The notes beneath the pieces are model-generated. The model made no database searches and had not been told where the DNA came from. It saw only the letters and a program-made list of their open reading frames with translations. Source: Atkinsonella hypoxylon (Eukaryota > Ascomycota > Sordariomycetes > Hypocreales > Clavicipitaceae). Taken from it: 64,000 bases of DNA. Shown piece after piece: positions 44,691-56,573 of the stretch. The first letter of the stretch is position 1. Each line of letters starts with the position of its first letter. The translations under genes and the position numbers were made by a program. The stretch is taken from contig JFHB01000011.1 in NCBI GenBank assembly GCA_000729835.1, forward strand, positions 186,001 through 250,000, in the 5' to 3' direction.

Positions 44691-47600
44691 TTTTTATGCA
44701 GCTGTTAGCAAGTACCTATTAGGTGGATAAAAGTGGGGCTTGTATGGTTATGAAATCATCCGGGGCCTGTAGCGTACATTCTCCGGACAGACGCCACAGT
44801 CATCTATCGAGATCTTGAAGACATGCTTGGTTGAGTCCGACACCGTAGTTAATCTCGAGCCACTTTTAATCTATTAGGGTTTGGACCTCTCTTGGCACCT
44901 ACTGCAACTCCTACATCATTGGTTTAGAAAACCTGGTGGTAAGTGCTGCGGCGTTACGATTGTCAAAGGGAGAATACTACAACTTTGGCAGGCAGTGGCT
45001 AGTAGCTTGGGACCAGCTGAGCGCGAGTTGAGCATGCAACACCATCGACACAACATGCTCAAACCCCTTCTGCATGTTCATGTCAGACATCATGGTGTTC
45101 CGGCGGCATCCTAGCCATGAGGGTGATCACGCCCTTTGCCCGGCATGGGACGCACCAGGCATTAAAGACGGCCAATTACCAACAAACGTGATTTGAACCA
45201 CTCAGAATCTAGCAGAGATGATCTAGCAGAGATGATCTAGAAGACCTGCCATTCAAGAAACCAGTACACATAATGCCTGGTCTTCGATTTCGACAGTGTA
45301 TGTCAAATCATAGGATGACGATGGTTGTCATACATAGTTCCTGCATTTTGCTCGCACAACTGAGTATCCGATTACCAATGGGGGCCATTCTATGCCGGCA
45401 CGTGCATATCGAAAAAGGGTATCATGCCGATCAAGTCTGGCATCGCCATCGAAAGCGTTCCGGCATCAGTGTCACCAAGCATACGTGGTTTTCTTCCGTT
45501 TAAATTCGCGCCAACCTCGATTCTGGTGACATCGAAAGCGTGCTATCAACTGTGAGACACATCAACATTGTCAAGGAGAAGTCCATGACATATTTGTCCT
45601 ATCTCGGAACTTACAAGCGTATCACCGTCGCTATCTTGCTATTAGTTGTACGACAGCACTAACATTGTATGTGATGTATATGCCCTGTTTGCCCCTGTCC
45701 TATTAGAGCTTACAAGTGTCAGACTATTCGAGTTGGTGCGAGGCTAACAAGTGCTCAACGTACTTGACGCTAGCATTATCCCGGGGAGGGGTCGAGGAAA
45801 AAAAGGGGAGCGGCAGTATTACAAGGGGAGCCCACTGCGTCAACCAGAAACTCGGGTCAGCAAAAGAATATCGGACAAGGGACGGAGATGGGCGCCACGG
45901 TAAGCATCTAGACGGGCAACGGGGTGAAGGTGATAGGGTGGCAGGGCAGGCGTGAGATGTCAAGCTTTTTAGTGCTGACGGCAGCCTATTCTCGTTCCAA
46001 GACGTGGTAGATTGACATAGTATGTGAAACATGGCCAGTTGAATTGCTGCAATTGCAATTGTTGGGCCACTTGGTGGTGGTAAAGCATGGGGATGGGGAT
46101 ATTAGCGCGCCTTTTCGATCTGTCGCGCTTGATGTCTTGGCACATTGAGGGCCAGACAAACAACACACCACACTAGACATGCTGCTTGTCATGACAGCAG
46201 AGCATGTACTATCTGGAAGTGCCCTGTGCCAGAATCACTACTGGAAACTGCTGGCCGGCTCGTGGTTTCTTTAACGACCTAATGTACATGCCACAAGCTG
46301 TTGAGGGTACAGGAATCAAGACTGCCTTCTCAAGCTTCAGCGTGAACTGGCTAAGTGCCTCCCGGCGGATTCATTCATCTCTTCAACAGTCACAACGCCG
46401 CGGAGTTGTATTTGTATTGTACCCACAGTGTCGTGAGTACAAGCAAGGCAGTGGAATGCTGACAAAATGGCTGGGTTTAGCAAGATACTCTAATTAATCT
46501 TTAGTAACTTTTTTTCCACAGCAGACTTCGTCTCTATGCTTTGCGTACCTACTGTAAACACCCATGTAATTGGCAAACACCTGGTTGGTAACCACTCTGC
46601 GGCGTTACGACTGCCAAAGGGATAAAACGCCCCGCTTGTCTCTTGGATTAAATCCTCCGTATCTAGAGGATACGATCATGTGCCTACGAACTCATTAGAC
46701 TTTCTAGAGGCCAGATAACCCCCTGCCTACCTCCTAGGTGGCATCGCGCGCTAACCCGGAGTGTGGACACGGTCACAGATTTGTAAGCTCTGCAAGACTG
46801 GGCCAACATTGTTATAGACCCCTGGATAATATGCCCTATGGTAAGTCTAGCTGTCTTTACAATTGATAACAAACTGGACACTGTCTCCAGAGTCTGGGTT
46901 GTCGCGTGATGAACCTACTGTACCTATGGCGTCTTGCCCAATTGTTTATCGTGGCTAACTCCAGGCAATACTAAAAGAGGCAGGTCGGTCAAGGAACTAA
47001 GCGCCTTTACTCATCAACTGTTTCGTACACCTTGTTGTGGACAATGCCAAGGTGATCTTCGAGGGCAGCTCACCGGCTTAACAGGCTTTGTCGTCGAGCA
47101 TAGTTTTCTTGTCACAACGAAGAGGGGTAGAGCTAATTAGAGTATATACCAATGGGCAGCACGGAAAAGTCAAGAATAGGGAACTGATCAGTCATATGAA
47201 CATGAAAGCAAGCAGGGGAGATACATACTCACCTGGCAAGATTCCCATGCGGCCGAATCAGGGTGCAAAGGCAGTGTATGTAGTGTATACATTGACTGGC
47301 CGCCTGATGTTGTGATGCAGAGGATCGAGAAGCAACACAGAACCTTAGACAGGTCTTAGCCTAGTACGTAGTACAACTCAGGGTTATTACTAGAGTTCAC
47401 TGTAATAGAGTCATGACGAAGAAGCTCGGGCTCTGGTCGGGGATGTCCGCCATGACTTTGGATCCCGAAGCGCACGTTGCACAAACAATCGCACTGTTTA
47501 CCAAATTGGGAACCGGTTAGGCCTAAGCTGCCAACGTCAAGCATCCCAAGCGACGTCACCTTTTTGAGAGGTAGTTAAATGGTCGAGGCACGTCAGCAAT

Positions 47601-50600
47601 AGCCAGTGTTGGCAATTAGACGAAAACTTGCTCGTACCGGCAGAGACGGAGCCGAGACGTAATATTGCCAGGGACCGGGAATGCAAGCATTTACAGCCGA
47701 ACCTCACTCAGAGCACGGTCGCATCTCGAGGTTGCCCGGAGATAGTAACGAGCAGGCCGAGATGAAGGTGTGGTAGAGCGACCGCGGGACCCTGACTGAG
47801 GAGAAGCGGGCAGATATTAGTGGAAACCAGGGTATTTTCTGTTCGGAAAACGAGATGGGGTGTGGGATTAGCATCCGTGAAGCCATCTGCCAGCTTTGCA
47901 TGGGTTGGGTCGCAAGGAACCCCAGGAGGCGCATCCATATCGACCAGTTGCCATGACGCCTGCGTTGACGAGATGCCTATTTTGTGTGTTGATGGAGGTC
48001 AGGATGGGACATCAGCACGCGGCGGGCGATGCGGGTCCTCGTCCAAGATGGCATCGCCTTGGCGCAGGTGCAGGATGCGCAGGGACAGTCAGGACTACAG
48101 AATAGAAGGATGGAATATTGAATGATATGCACACAAGACTACGACCAGATCCTTTCAATCAGGAGTGCTGGAGATTACTTCGTGGTCCTATTGGCTAAAA
48201 GAACGCCCAAGTCATCACTTTCCTGACCACAAGGTCACATCCAGATGTGGCGGTGGCTCATCTTTTTGGCAGTCCGAACTCCGCGGCAGGGGCGAGCAAC
48301 CCACTTTCCTTGTGGTACGCGACAGATACCACACGTCACTGAAAACACGCCGGAAGCTTTTTTATCACAATTAACGTAAGAATTGGCTTAGAGAATAATA
48401 ATGACTTTCTGACGAGAAATAAAGACACTGAGAGAACTTTTTCAAGGGCTTATCCGCAGGTTCAAGCCCCTCGAGAAGTACATAATAGGGGGCGGTTACT
48501 AAGCGGCTTTATAGTAAAGTATCTTTGGGTACTGACCAAGGCTGCGTCATTAGATTTCGCCCTGCGTGAACAAAGAAAGGGCCACCGACATAAACAAGTG
48601 GAATCAAATCAAATAAAATAAAATATAATAAAGAGAGCGGGAGGAGGGACAGCGCGAGATTGATTCCCGTCATGCAGCACTGTTTCTTTGGATACCTACA
48701 TGCTTAGCTTTTTTCTTCCGGAGCACTAACTAACGACACGAGCACAGGACATCACGAGGCCGACAAATAATTGCAGACTAAAAACGAACTGTTCATCCAA
48801 GGGCACCCCTTTCAGCTGCCATGAAGAATTACTCATCAGTCTGGCCTCAAAGCATGGATGACCTAAACCTGTGAAGTCAATCTCTTGCTGTAGACTTAAA
48901 TTGCACTTCATTGTTCTCCGATTCAAGGCCCCTAGTATATCAAAGCTAAACTCCGGCTCGGTGAGGTGCCCTCGTCAGTGCCGGCCGTTCTTACCCTACG
49001 CAATCAATGTGGCGCGAGGGAAAGAGTACTAAGTTCGACTGCCAATCGGGCGCGAGTCCTAACCGAGAGGCCGTCATGAGGCGAACATTAATTTGATCCT
49101 GATTCGACCAGTCTCAAAGAGAATGCGCTTCAATGATCAATTAACGGTTCTTTCGCGGCAGCGGTCACTTTGTCAATCCTCTGCTCTGGCCCCCTACACG
49201 ATACAAGATGTCGGCTCGAAGTGTCAACAACTCGCTTTGTGGCATATCAACGTCAAGAAATTTAGTAAACCAGAATGTGCGACGGCATCGGCTTAAATGA
49301 ACGATCATTCTGGCGTATGTTGTGCAGGCAATATGTAAAATGACATTTAACTTACATTGCATGGAGTACTCGGTAGATCCCTATGTGCTGTTGCGAAGGC
49401 TTTGCTGGGTAACGGTCCCTGTCTCCTGTTCCACATGTGCTAGCCTCCGGCGTCGTTCTATGACGAGCTGAGATAAAGTCGCAGCTGGTAAGACTGGTGC
49501 AAAGACACAGTTTGGAAGCTAGTGACGCCAGCCGTGCATCGCTTGTCAATCGAGCGTCTGGCTGAATTTGGATACACCTTGGGACCAATAATATCGGATC
49601 ATCACAACGATGCAAACGGATATAGGAAGAAAAGACGCGGCCAAAGCTTGTCAATCACCCATAGCGTTTTTTGCAACCAGGCTCACAATTCCAGTGCGCA
49701 GACTTCGCGGCTGCCTGTCGTAGATTCAACGCTTAGTACGCGACGCACAGTGAAAAAGTGTGCGTCGCACACCTCCAAGACAAAGCCAAGCGATTAGGGC
49801 AAGATGGGCATTAAACCATGTTTGCCATGTGCTATGGTCTTGGCAGATGAGTAGGTGGGCCTGTTAAAAGGGAGAGGGTGTGGAGAAATCGGAGTACTCC
49901 GTAATCCAATGAAAATTGAGCTTCTTTTGAGTGCGGAACATGACCAAAACACGGGAGTCCTATAACCCAATACAACCATCGATCAACTTGTAGCTCCAAG
50001 CGGTACGTGTATTATACATAATGACATATTCGCATACCTAGGTAGATAGTTGCGAGTGCTGTCTTCTCGAGTTATTAGGTTGGGTTCTTAATTCGCAGTA
50101 CCTTCTTCAGCCATGCCTTTGACAGCACCACCTGGGTCACAGAATGGCTAGTCGGCCATCAGACCAACGGGACTGAAAGATACTTTGAAAGTATGGACGA
50201 AGCTTGTTATGAAAGAAGTCCTAGCAATTTATGGATGTACAAAATGGCACTTTGACTCGTCCCAGCTATCGTGCCTGCGCTGGAGTATCACTGAGGTACT
50301 GGAACCTGGGTGGGCCCGTGACCTGGTTGGTGCCTTTTGACTGTCGGACTATGCCCAATGTAAGGGGGCAATACGGAATACATGACGCATACAAATTATG
50401 CCGAGCGGGAGATGTGCCGCTGATAATTGCCTAAGACTGTGATGATACCTCATTTATGGCGGGGGAGGGCGGCGACTAGCACCAGCATGTACCGTGCTGA
50501 TGTGCCTGGCCAGCGAAAGGGGACGGGCATAATCTGCCAAGTCTGCCGATACGGTCGATACGCACATACAGTACCCGTGTTAATTAATATAGGCTTTAGG

Positions 50601-51659
50601 CCGCGGAAGAACTGGAGTAATTGTTTAGAAATAGAGTCTGGTATTCCATATAGTGGGCTGTTGCCTACCTGCGCTCAAAATGAATAGTAATACTGCCGCG
50701 TTTCCCCGCAGTTCGTTTCTGGCTAAGAAGGAAATTAGCAGCAGTCAGGGTATCAGCAAGTGTGGAAAGCTTGCGGCAGGGCGATGTTTGCTTTTTTCCA
50801 ATTGCTGCAAAAATTCTGGAGCATGTTTGAAAATGATCGATAGTAGCATACGCGCTAGTTGCAATTCTCGGAAATCCTCCAGTCATAGGGCACCGTAGCA
50901 GTAGCAAGGTTTGGCCCTGTCGCTACCCACACCAACAGGGCATGTATCACGGGCACGGTGGTTGGCCACCAAAGCCTCGCGTGTTTGTGACTGGAGCTGT
51001 CAGTTGATGCGTCCAAGCAGAGTCCGCAGAGCCGCATTCACGCAGGGTCCTTGCAAAAGATACACCTGCCTGTCCGCAGGGCACGAGGCACGGGGTACGG
51101 GGCAGGGAGTGTGCAAACAGGGAGGGTAGGAAGAATTTTCAAATACCGTAATAACATGATATGGATGTATTCCTATACGGGTCAACAGATGAGGAGAGTC
51201 TGCCAAGAGAAAAGCCGAGGGCGCTTCACAAGTTTCGAACGAGACTGCATATGTGCTCGAGACAAAAAACAACATGCCACAAAGCGGGGGGGGGGGGGGG
51301 AACAACTCCGTTGAGCCACCTTCAACACCGAGACTAACTAACGTTGGCAGCCGCAAGCGAGGATGCGCCTACCCAGGCAACCCAGGCAACCCAGGCAGAT
51401 TTTACTAGCACCAAATGGCTCCAACTACCTTTTCTCGCATCAAGCACCAATTTTTTGGTTAGAGCGCTGCGGCAGTTGCCCAGGTTTACAATGTTTTTTT
51501 GAGATATAGTTTTCTTCAGTGACAATTTTGAATACTCTCAGACATTCTCTTAGAGCTCTGTAGGACTGACCCTGAGGAAATATGTTACCGGAGTGCCTGC
51601 TCGTACCGAAAAATCGGGGCGGCGCGCGGGTATCACTTGCCGACGATAGTGTGTTTTAA
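44691..51659. other. Gene-poor region, middle part
   Basis: About 7 kb without a supportable gene. It holds a diverged direct repeat (44936-44978 and 46588-46630), a tandem AGCAGAGATGATCT unit near 45207-45240, a perfect 10-bp hairpin at 49740-49768, a TACTCCGTA motif at 49895, an ACCTAGGT palindrome at 50036, a 15-G run at 51286-51300, and three ACCCAGGCA units at 51371-51397. A possible decayed coding fragment is discussed in the findings (about 45520-45640). Confidence 0.5.
49740..49768. repeat. Perfect 10-bp hairpin
   Basis: GCGACGCACA at 49740-49749 pairs exactly with TGTGCGTCGC at 49759-49768 around the 9-nt loop GTGAAAAAG. It is GC-rich enough to be stable as RNA or as a cruciform. 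It lies in the gene-poor region with no neighbouring gene, so a terminator role is not indicated. Confidence 0.7.
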
Positions 51660-52440
51660 AGATAGGTACTTCCAATAGTGCAGGCGATGTTTCCCCTGTA
51701 CTATACTACACAAGCACCTGTCTAGGTATGTATCTATAGGGGAACTTAATTAGTGCGTGGGATCGATGCTTACAATACGCATAATTACCACCTTGTTTAT
51801 AGGTAAAGAGGCTCTACGTACGGATATCCCCCATATTACGGAATAGTGCTATAATTGTAATGCTTCGCTTAGAGAATATCTATATTTACACAGTATTCAT
51901 TATGTCTTCGGAGTGAAGTACTTGATACCAGCGCTGTGTAAATCTAGGTCATCCCACCTTGAGAAACGTAAGACTACACTACACCTCCGTACCGACCCAA
52001 TTAAAATGGCTGCATCCAAGGTACATGCCGCATGCACTGATTTATACTACAGCAGAAGTACTAAAGCTACAAAGAGCTACATTGTAGGTCCTATAACCCC
52101 ACTGCTAAGTAGGTACCTAGGTAGGTAGCCTAGGGGAATATTCTAATAAATAAGTTATATAGTAGCTAGATTAACATATTCAACAACAACAAGTTATATA
52201 GTAGCACTTAAGACCTTAGCAAATACTTGTCCCTAAGCTACTAATCTAGTCTATTATTGCTAGTACTCGCTTAAAAGCCTTATATAGAGATTAAGCGGTT
52301 AGCTGCCACTAGAAGTTATTGAAAGTTACTCCATAGAGTTATCGAGAAAAAGCGGGTCGATACGGAGGTGTAGTCCTCTAGAATATAAGTGCTTATCTTT
52401 AGGTACCTAGGTCCCCAGTCGGTAGGCAGGTCCTAAATAA
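51660..52440. other. AT-rich island with inverted repeat
   Basis: About 780 bp of AT- and TA-rich sequence. A 21-bp inverted repeat (51978-51998 and 52354-52374, one mismatch) spans a roughly 400-bp core, and AAGTTATATAGTAGC occurs twice directly inside it (about 52151 and 52189). ACCTAGGT palindromes sit at 52115 and 52405. No coding capacity. It looks like a small decayed transposable element. Confidence 0.5.
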
Positions 52441-54929
52441 ATGTCCTTGTATTTCCACACTACAGCCTCGAAAGGACACGACAGGCACACATGCCAGTAC
52501 CTGTAGGTTTCCGCACAGCCCTTCGAGACAGTCCATGCAGGACATACACATGCAAACATGTCAGGAACATTTTTGATTATATTACCCTAATACTTCACGA
52601 AATTTGCAACCGCGAAGATAAATGGGAGCAACGTTGACATATTTCGCGGCGGCTTTACGTTGTCATCTTGGAAGTAATGCTTTTGATGATGGACAGCGTG
52701 GGTTAGCGGGAAGGTGCGCAACGGCCTGGCTTCGTACCTCTTACGACAGAACACATAGAACAAACTACCTACCTACCTGTCGGACACGAGTTCCCCAGGG
52801 GTCTTTGGTCTATTGGCCGACCTAGTAGGTACGTACCTACCCGCTAGTCGTGTACTTTCTTTATACCCGTCGGTCCCGAAGTAAGCAGCATTGATACGGC
52901 GTCATTTCATTGGTCCTGCCCAATTCTTTGTGGCTTTCCTTCCTTTTCCCCCCTTCTTGTGTGTCATTGTGAATTTTAGGAAAGAGGGGTAATACAGATG
53001 CAAGTGTCGACCGAGACATTCAGTCTGACTGGGTCGTGGCTGCTACTGCCTTTTAAGTGCTCGAAGACAACAACCAGGTTGCGGGGTCCACCCAGCTTCT
53101 TCGAGCACTCCAAGAGACGCGCTTGCATGTCGCCTCGAACATTGAGTGGTTTAGGGCGTCGAAATAAGCAAACAAGTCTCAAATGAGCTTCGGGATTCAT
53201 TCTACGACTTCCTTACTTCTGTGCTTGTATAGATGACTTAAAAATCGCCATCGGAAAGACCCTAGCCTTTACTCCTTGCAGTGCTGGGTGATCTAAGCTA
53301 CATGAACACCTCGAGACGTTGCAAGATAGCTGCATCATAAGTTTTTTTTTTTTTTACTGGACCATCAGGTATATTCCAATGTGGGTGAGACAATATAGTG
53401 CCCCAGCCGTCAAGCTTCGCGGTACCTATTAAGTCGTCCAGCATAACACTCGCGAGAGTTTTTGTGGCGGATGGCATTCGTCAATCGCGCTCCTAGACAG
53501 CACCAGTTGAATTCCTGCACCTCCCAAGATACCATGTTACCACCAGACGCCTAAAGAGGTGACCTTCTCGCGCCATTTCCCTAACTAGCTCCTACTCACG
53601 CAGGCACCCATTCCCTCGAGGTCAAAACCTGGACACATCAGAAATGGGGAGCACTACTCGAATCGCGGTCCAGAGCTTTGCTTCCCTAATCTCATTAAAA
53701 AGGGGGCGCCACCTCCTACCTTGAAGTTTATTGTAGCGATTTGATAACAGTGGGCCTGAAGCAGTTGGCTTAGTGCTTACTGCTCACAAAGCACTCCGTG
53801 AGCATCTTCATGTTCGAATGGGCAATAAATACTTCGAGTATCCAAATTGCGTGACTGAAGCGACAGGGTGACGGTAATGATGGCTCTTCGACAAGTAAAC
53901 CATTTCCCCGTCCGGAGCCATTGAAAAACCTTTCTAGCAGCTCGACTAATTTCTTTCAGTGTAGCAATGTGCATTTCGCTTGCCACACATCTCAGCGTAG
54001 AATACGTTGTGCAAGTTCCATTTGCATACACATCGGATGCTCGACTGTGGATGAACACTAACTACTCGATTACACAGCATAATCTTGTAGCGTGTCCCTC
54101 GTCTGAGAAAAGCTTTACTGAGCGTAGTGACGTACTGCTGACGGAGCCGTGCTACATCGTTCCAATTTTCTTTGCCAAGGTGGAGGGGCACTAGGGAGGG
54201 TTTGCTAAATTGGACGACGGAGAAATGCAACTGATTCACCGTCAACTGATCAGCACGATGTTACTCCGTGCTGTAAGAATTTATGTGCTGTAGTGACGGA
54301 GAGGCCTGACGAATGCTACTGTACTGTACACATCTTCTATGCCGACTTAAACTTGTCCGGCCGTTTATTGAAGCTGCGGGCGACGTTCTCGCCCACGGAA
54401 TTCGAAACAGTATTCCCAAGATAGAGCCTCGCTTCCTATACGCACAGGAGTAAAGCCTAGGGGCCATATCTGGATGATAGATGGATGATACCTCTTTACG
54501 AGGGCTGGAGCATCCATACTAGCCGGACGTTCTGGAATAACCATTGCAGAAGACATGGCTGGCTGGCATTCACGCCTTTCCGAGACCGTTGTGTAGGATG
54601 GGATGGGGGTTTTGTGGGAGGGAAGATTTCTTTTTTGCCAATACATCCCATATCCTGTTATGAACGACCCATTTGGCACAACACTTTGTTTGCTTTGGGC
54701 TGTCCAAAAGACACATGCTTGACTTGAGCTTGATAATTGGCAGAACAGCGTGCTTGTCTCGGATGTCAGACAATAGTCACCGTCAGTTCTGGCGCGGCTT
54801 CGCGGGAACGTCGGTCGTCAATGCAGCAGTGGTGAGTCCCTACGTTACTACCTACATTGCTGGGCTGCATAGTTATGAAGAGTAAACGAGGCAGCAGCAC
54901 TGTAGAGTAGCAGCCGGAGGAAGATTCTG

Positions 54930-55006
<77 letters not shown>

Positions 55007-56573
55007 TAACTATACCGCTGCATCTGAGACCGAATATATGTTTTTCTTTGGAGCTGTCTCAAGGCCATTCAGTCCCATTCGAGCTTAGCATGTCCGAAAC
55101 CCCTGGCTAACCTTCTGGCTCATCTTCCAAGGTTAGTCATCCCGAATAGAAAGTGTGTGAGTGTTCAAAGAGGTGGCAAGGTACCCAGGGTGTCAAGTGC
55201 GTCTGTGTCTGTGATGACAGAGGCTCCATTCCCCGTTCGATGGGGTCGCCGCGCATCGCTTCGAGGCCGGCTATTGGCCCATTGCCGGGCCTGCTCGTTT
55301 CCTGAGTCGGTAACCTCATGGATGTATCGATACATGAACGAGACACGTCTCGCATCGGCCTCTTCGTCATGCCCTGATGTTCAAGATAAGGTGCCCGAAT
55401 GGCAGAACATTACGAGTTGAGAAAACCTTCTACAAATACTCCGTAGCGATACTCAAGGATACTTGTGTCCGATCTCATCTCCCAGGAAGACCGCCGCACA
55501 GAAGGGACTAGGGCCACTTACCTAGGAACCTCCCAAAGGTACCAGGTAGGTAGGTAGGTAGGTACCTGATGCTGTGCATCGCTTGCTGACCCCTCTCACA
55601 TCGATCCCGCGAAGGCACGCCCCTCTTCCTTTGGAACCAGGGGCCACGCCCCAGAAAAGCTTCACGACACTCCTTTTCCAAATGCTGCCCCGGCCGAAAA
55701 TCGAAATCAAGCCCCAACGGACGAGGCTCTCCATGAATAGCCCACTAGGCCGATAGCCATGCCCCATGCTGGACGGGCGGCATGAAGACATGTGTAGACA
55801 TACACCCCTGGACAACGACGCTGGATAAGATGCTTCGTTTTTCTTTTTCTGGCCAAATGGAGCTTGGCTGTTGACACGCCCTGGCCCCCGGGATGAGGCT
55901 GGCGGCGTCCTCCCCCTGCCCTACCGCCTTGCTTGACCATAACTATAATCTCGACTTTCTCAACGTAGATCCCGTTGACCAGGGTATCTGTCTCGATCCA
56001 GGCAGCTTGTCTATATCTACTTCTAAGCCCCCAACTGCATGGCCGCTTCTACCAGCCTTCTCTATTCAAGCCATCACGTCCTTGATTCCATGGAACGTCA
56101 ATCGTTAATCTGAATTCTTGAAGACATCACATATCTTTCCTCTCACCTTGAAGACATCGACATCACCAGATCCTTCACTTTTACCCACACTTTTTGCCAC
56201 GCGCTGTCGTCTAACTATCATTATACGTTCTCTCGTCTGGCGACCCTGAATCAAAGTCAGAATAAAGTCAAACAGGTTGAACATCATTGTTTCTGTCGGG
56301 AACCCTAATTTTGAAGATCAATCAACGTCTCTGGTTGCCCAACATTGGTACTGGTATAGCCCTGAAGCTTCGTGAGCCAAATACCACCGGCGCTTCACGA
56401 GCGCGCAATGAACCTCTTCTGTCCACCTGTAAGTATTTCCGCAGCGTGGTAATGGGGAAGAAGTTGACGCCCTTCTACCACATTCATACTCGTTCAACTT
56501 GAAACAATTGAACTCGCCCACCTGACCAACTTCCATTAAATAGTCCCATATCGATTCTCCGAGTAATCGCACA
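52441..56573. other. Gene-poor region, last part, and 5' region of the zinc-finger gene
   Basis: 4.1 kb with no supportable gene before the zinc-finger start. It holds a T-run near 53341-53355, a (GT)36 microsatellite, TACTCCGTA at 55437, and an AGGTAGGTAGGTAGGTAGGTACC run near 55547-55567. The last 600 bp are pyrimidine-rich, as expected of the leader and promoter of the gene at 56574. Confidence 0.5.
54933..55004. repeat. (GT)36 microsatellite
   Basis: 72 bp of uninterrupted GT dinucleotides. It creates a spurious poly-(Thr-His) open frame on the minus strand. Likely length-polymorphic. Confidence 0.98.

Noticed and set aside
48420..48520. tRNA-like GGTTCAAGCCC box
   Set aside because: No matching A box or cloverleaf could be folded around it.
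54933..55068. Poly-(Thr-His) protein on the minus strand
   Set aside because: Produced only by translating the GT microsatellite.
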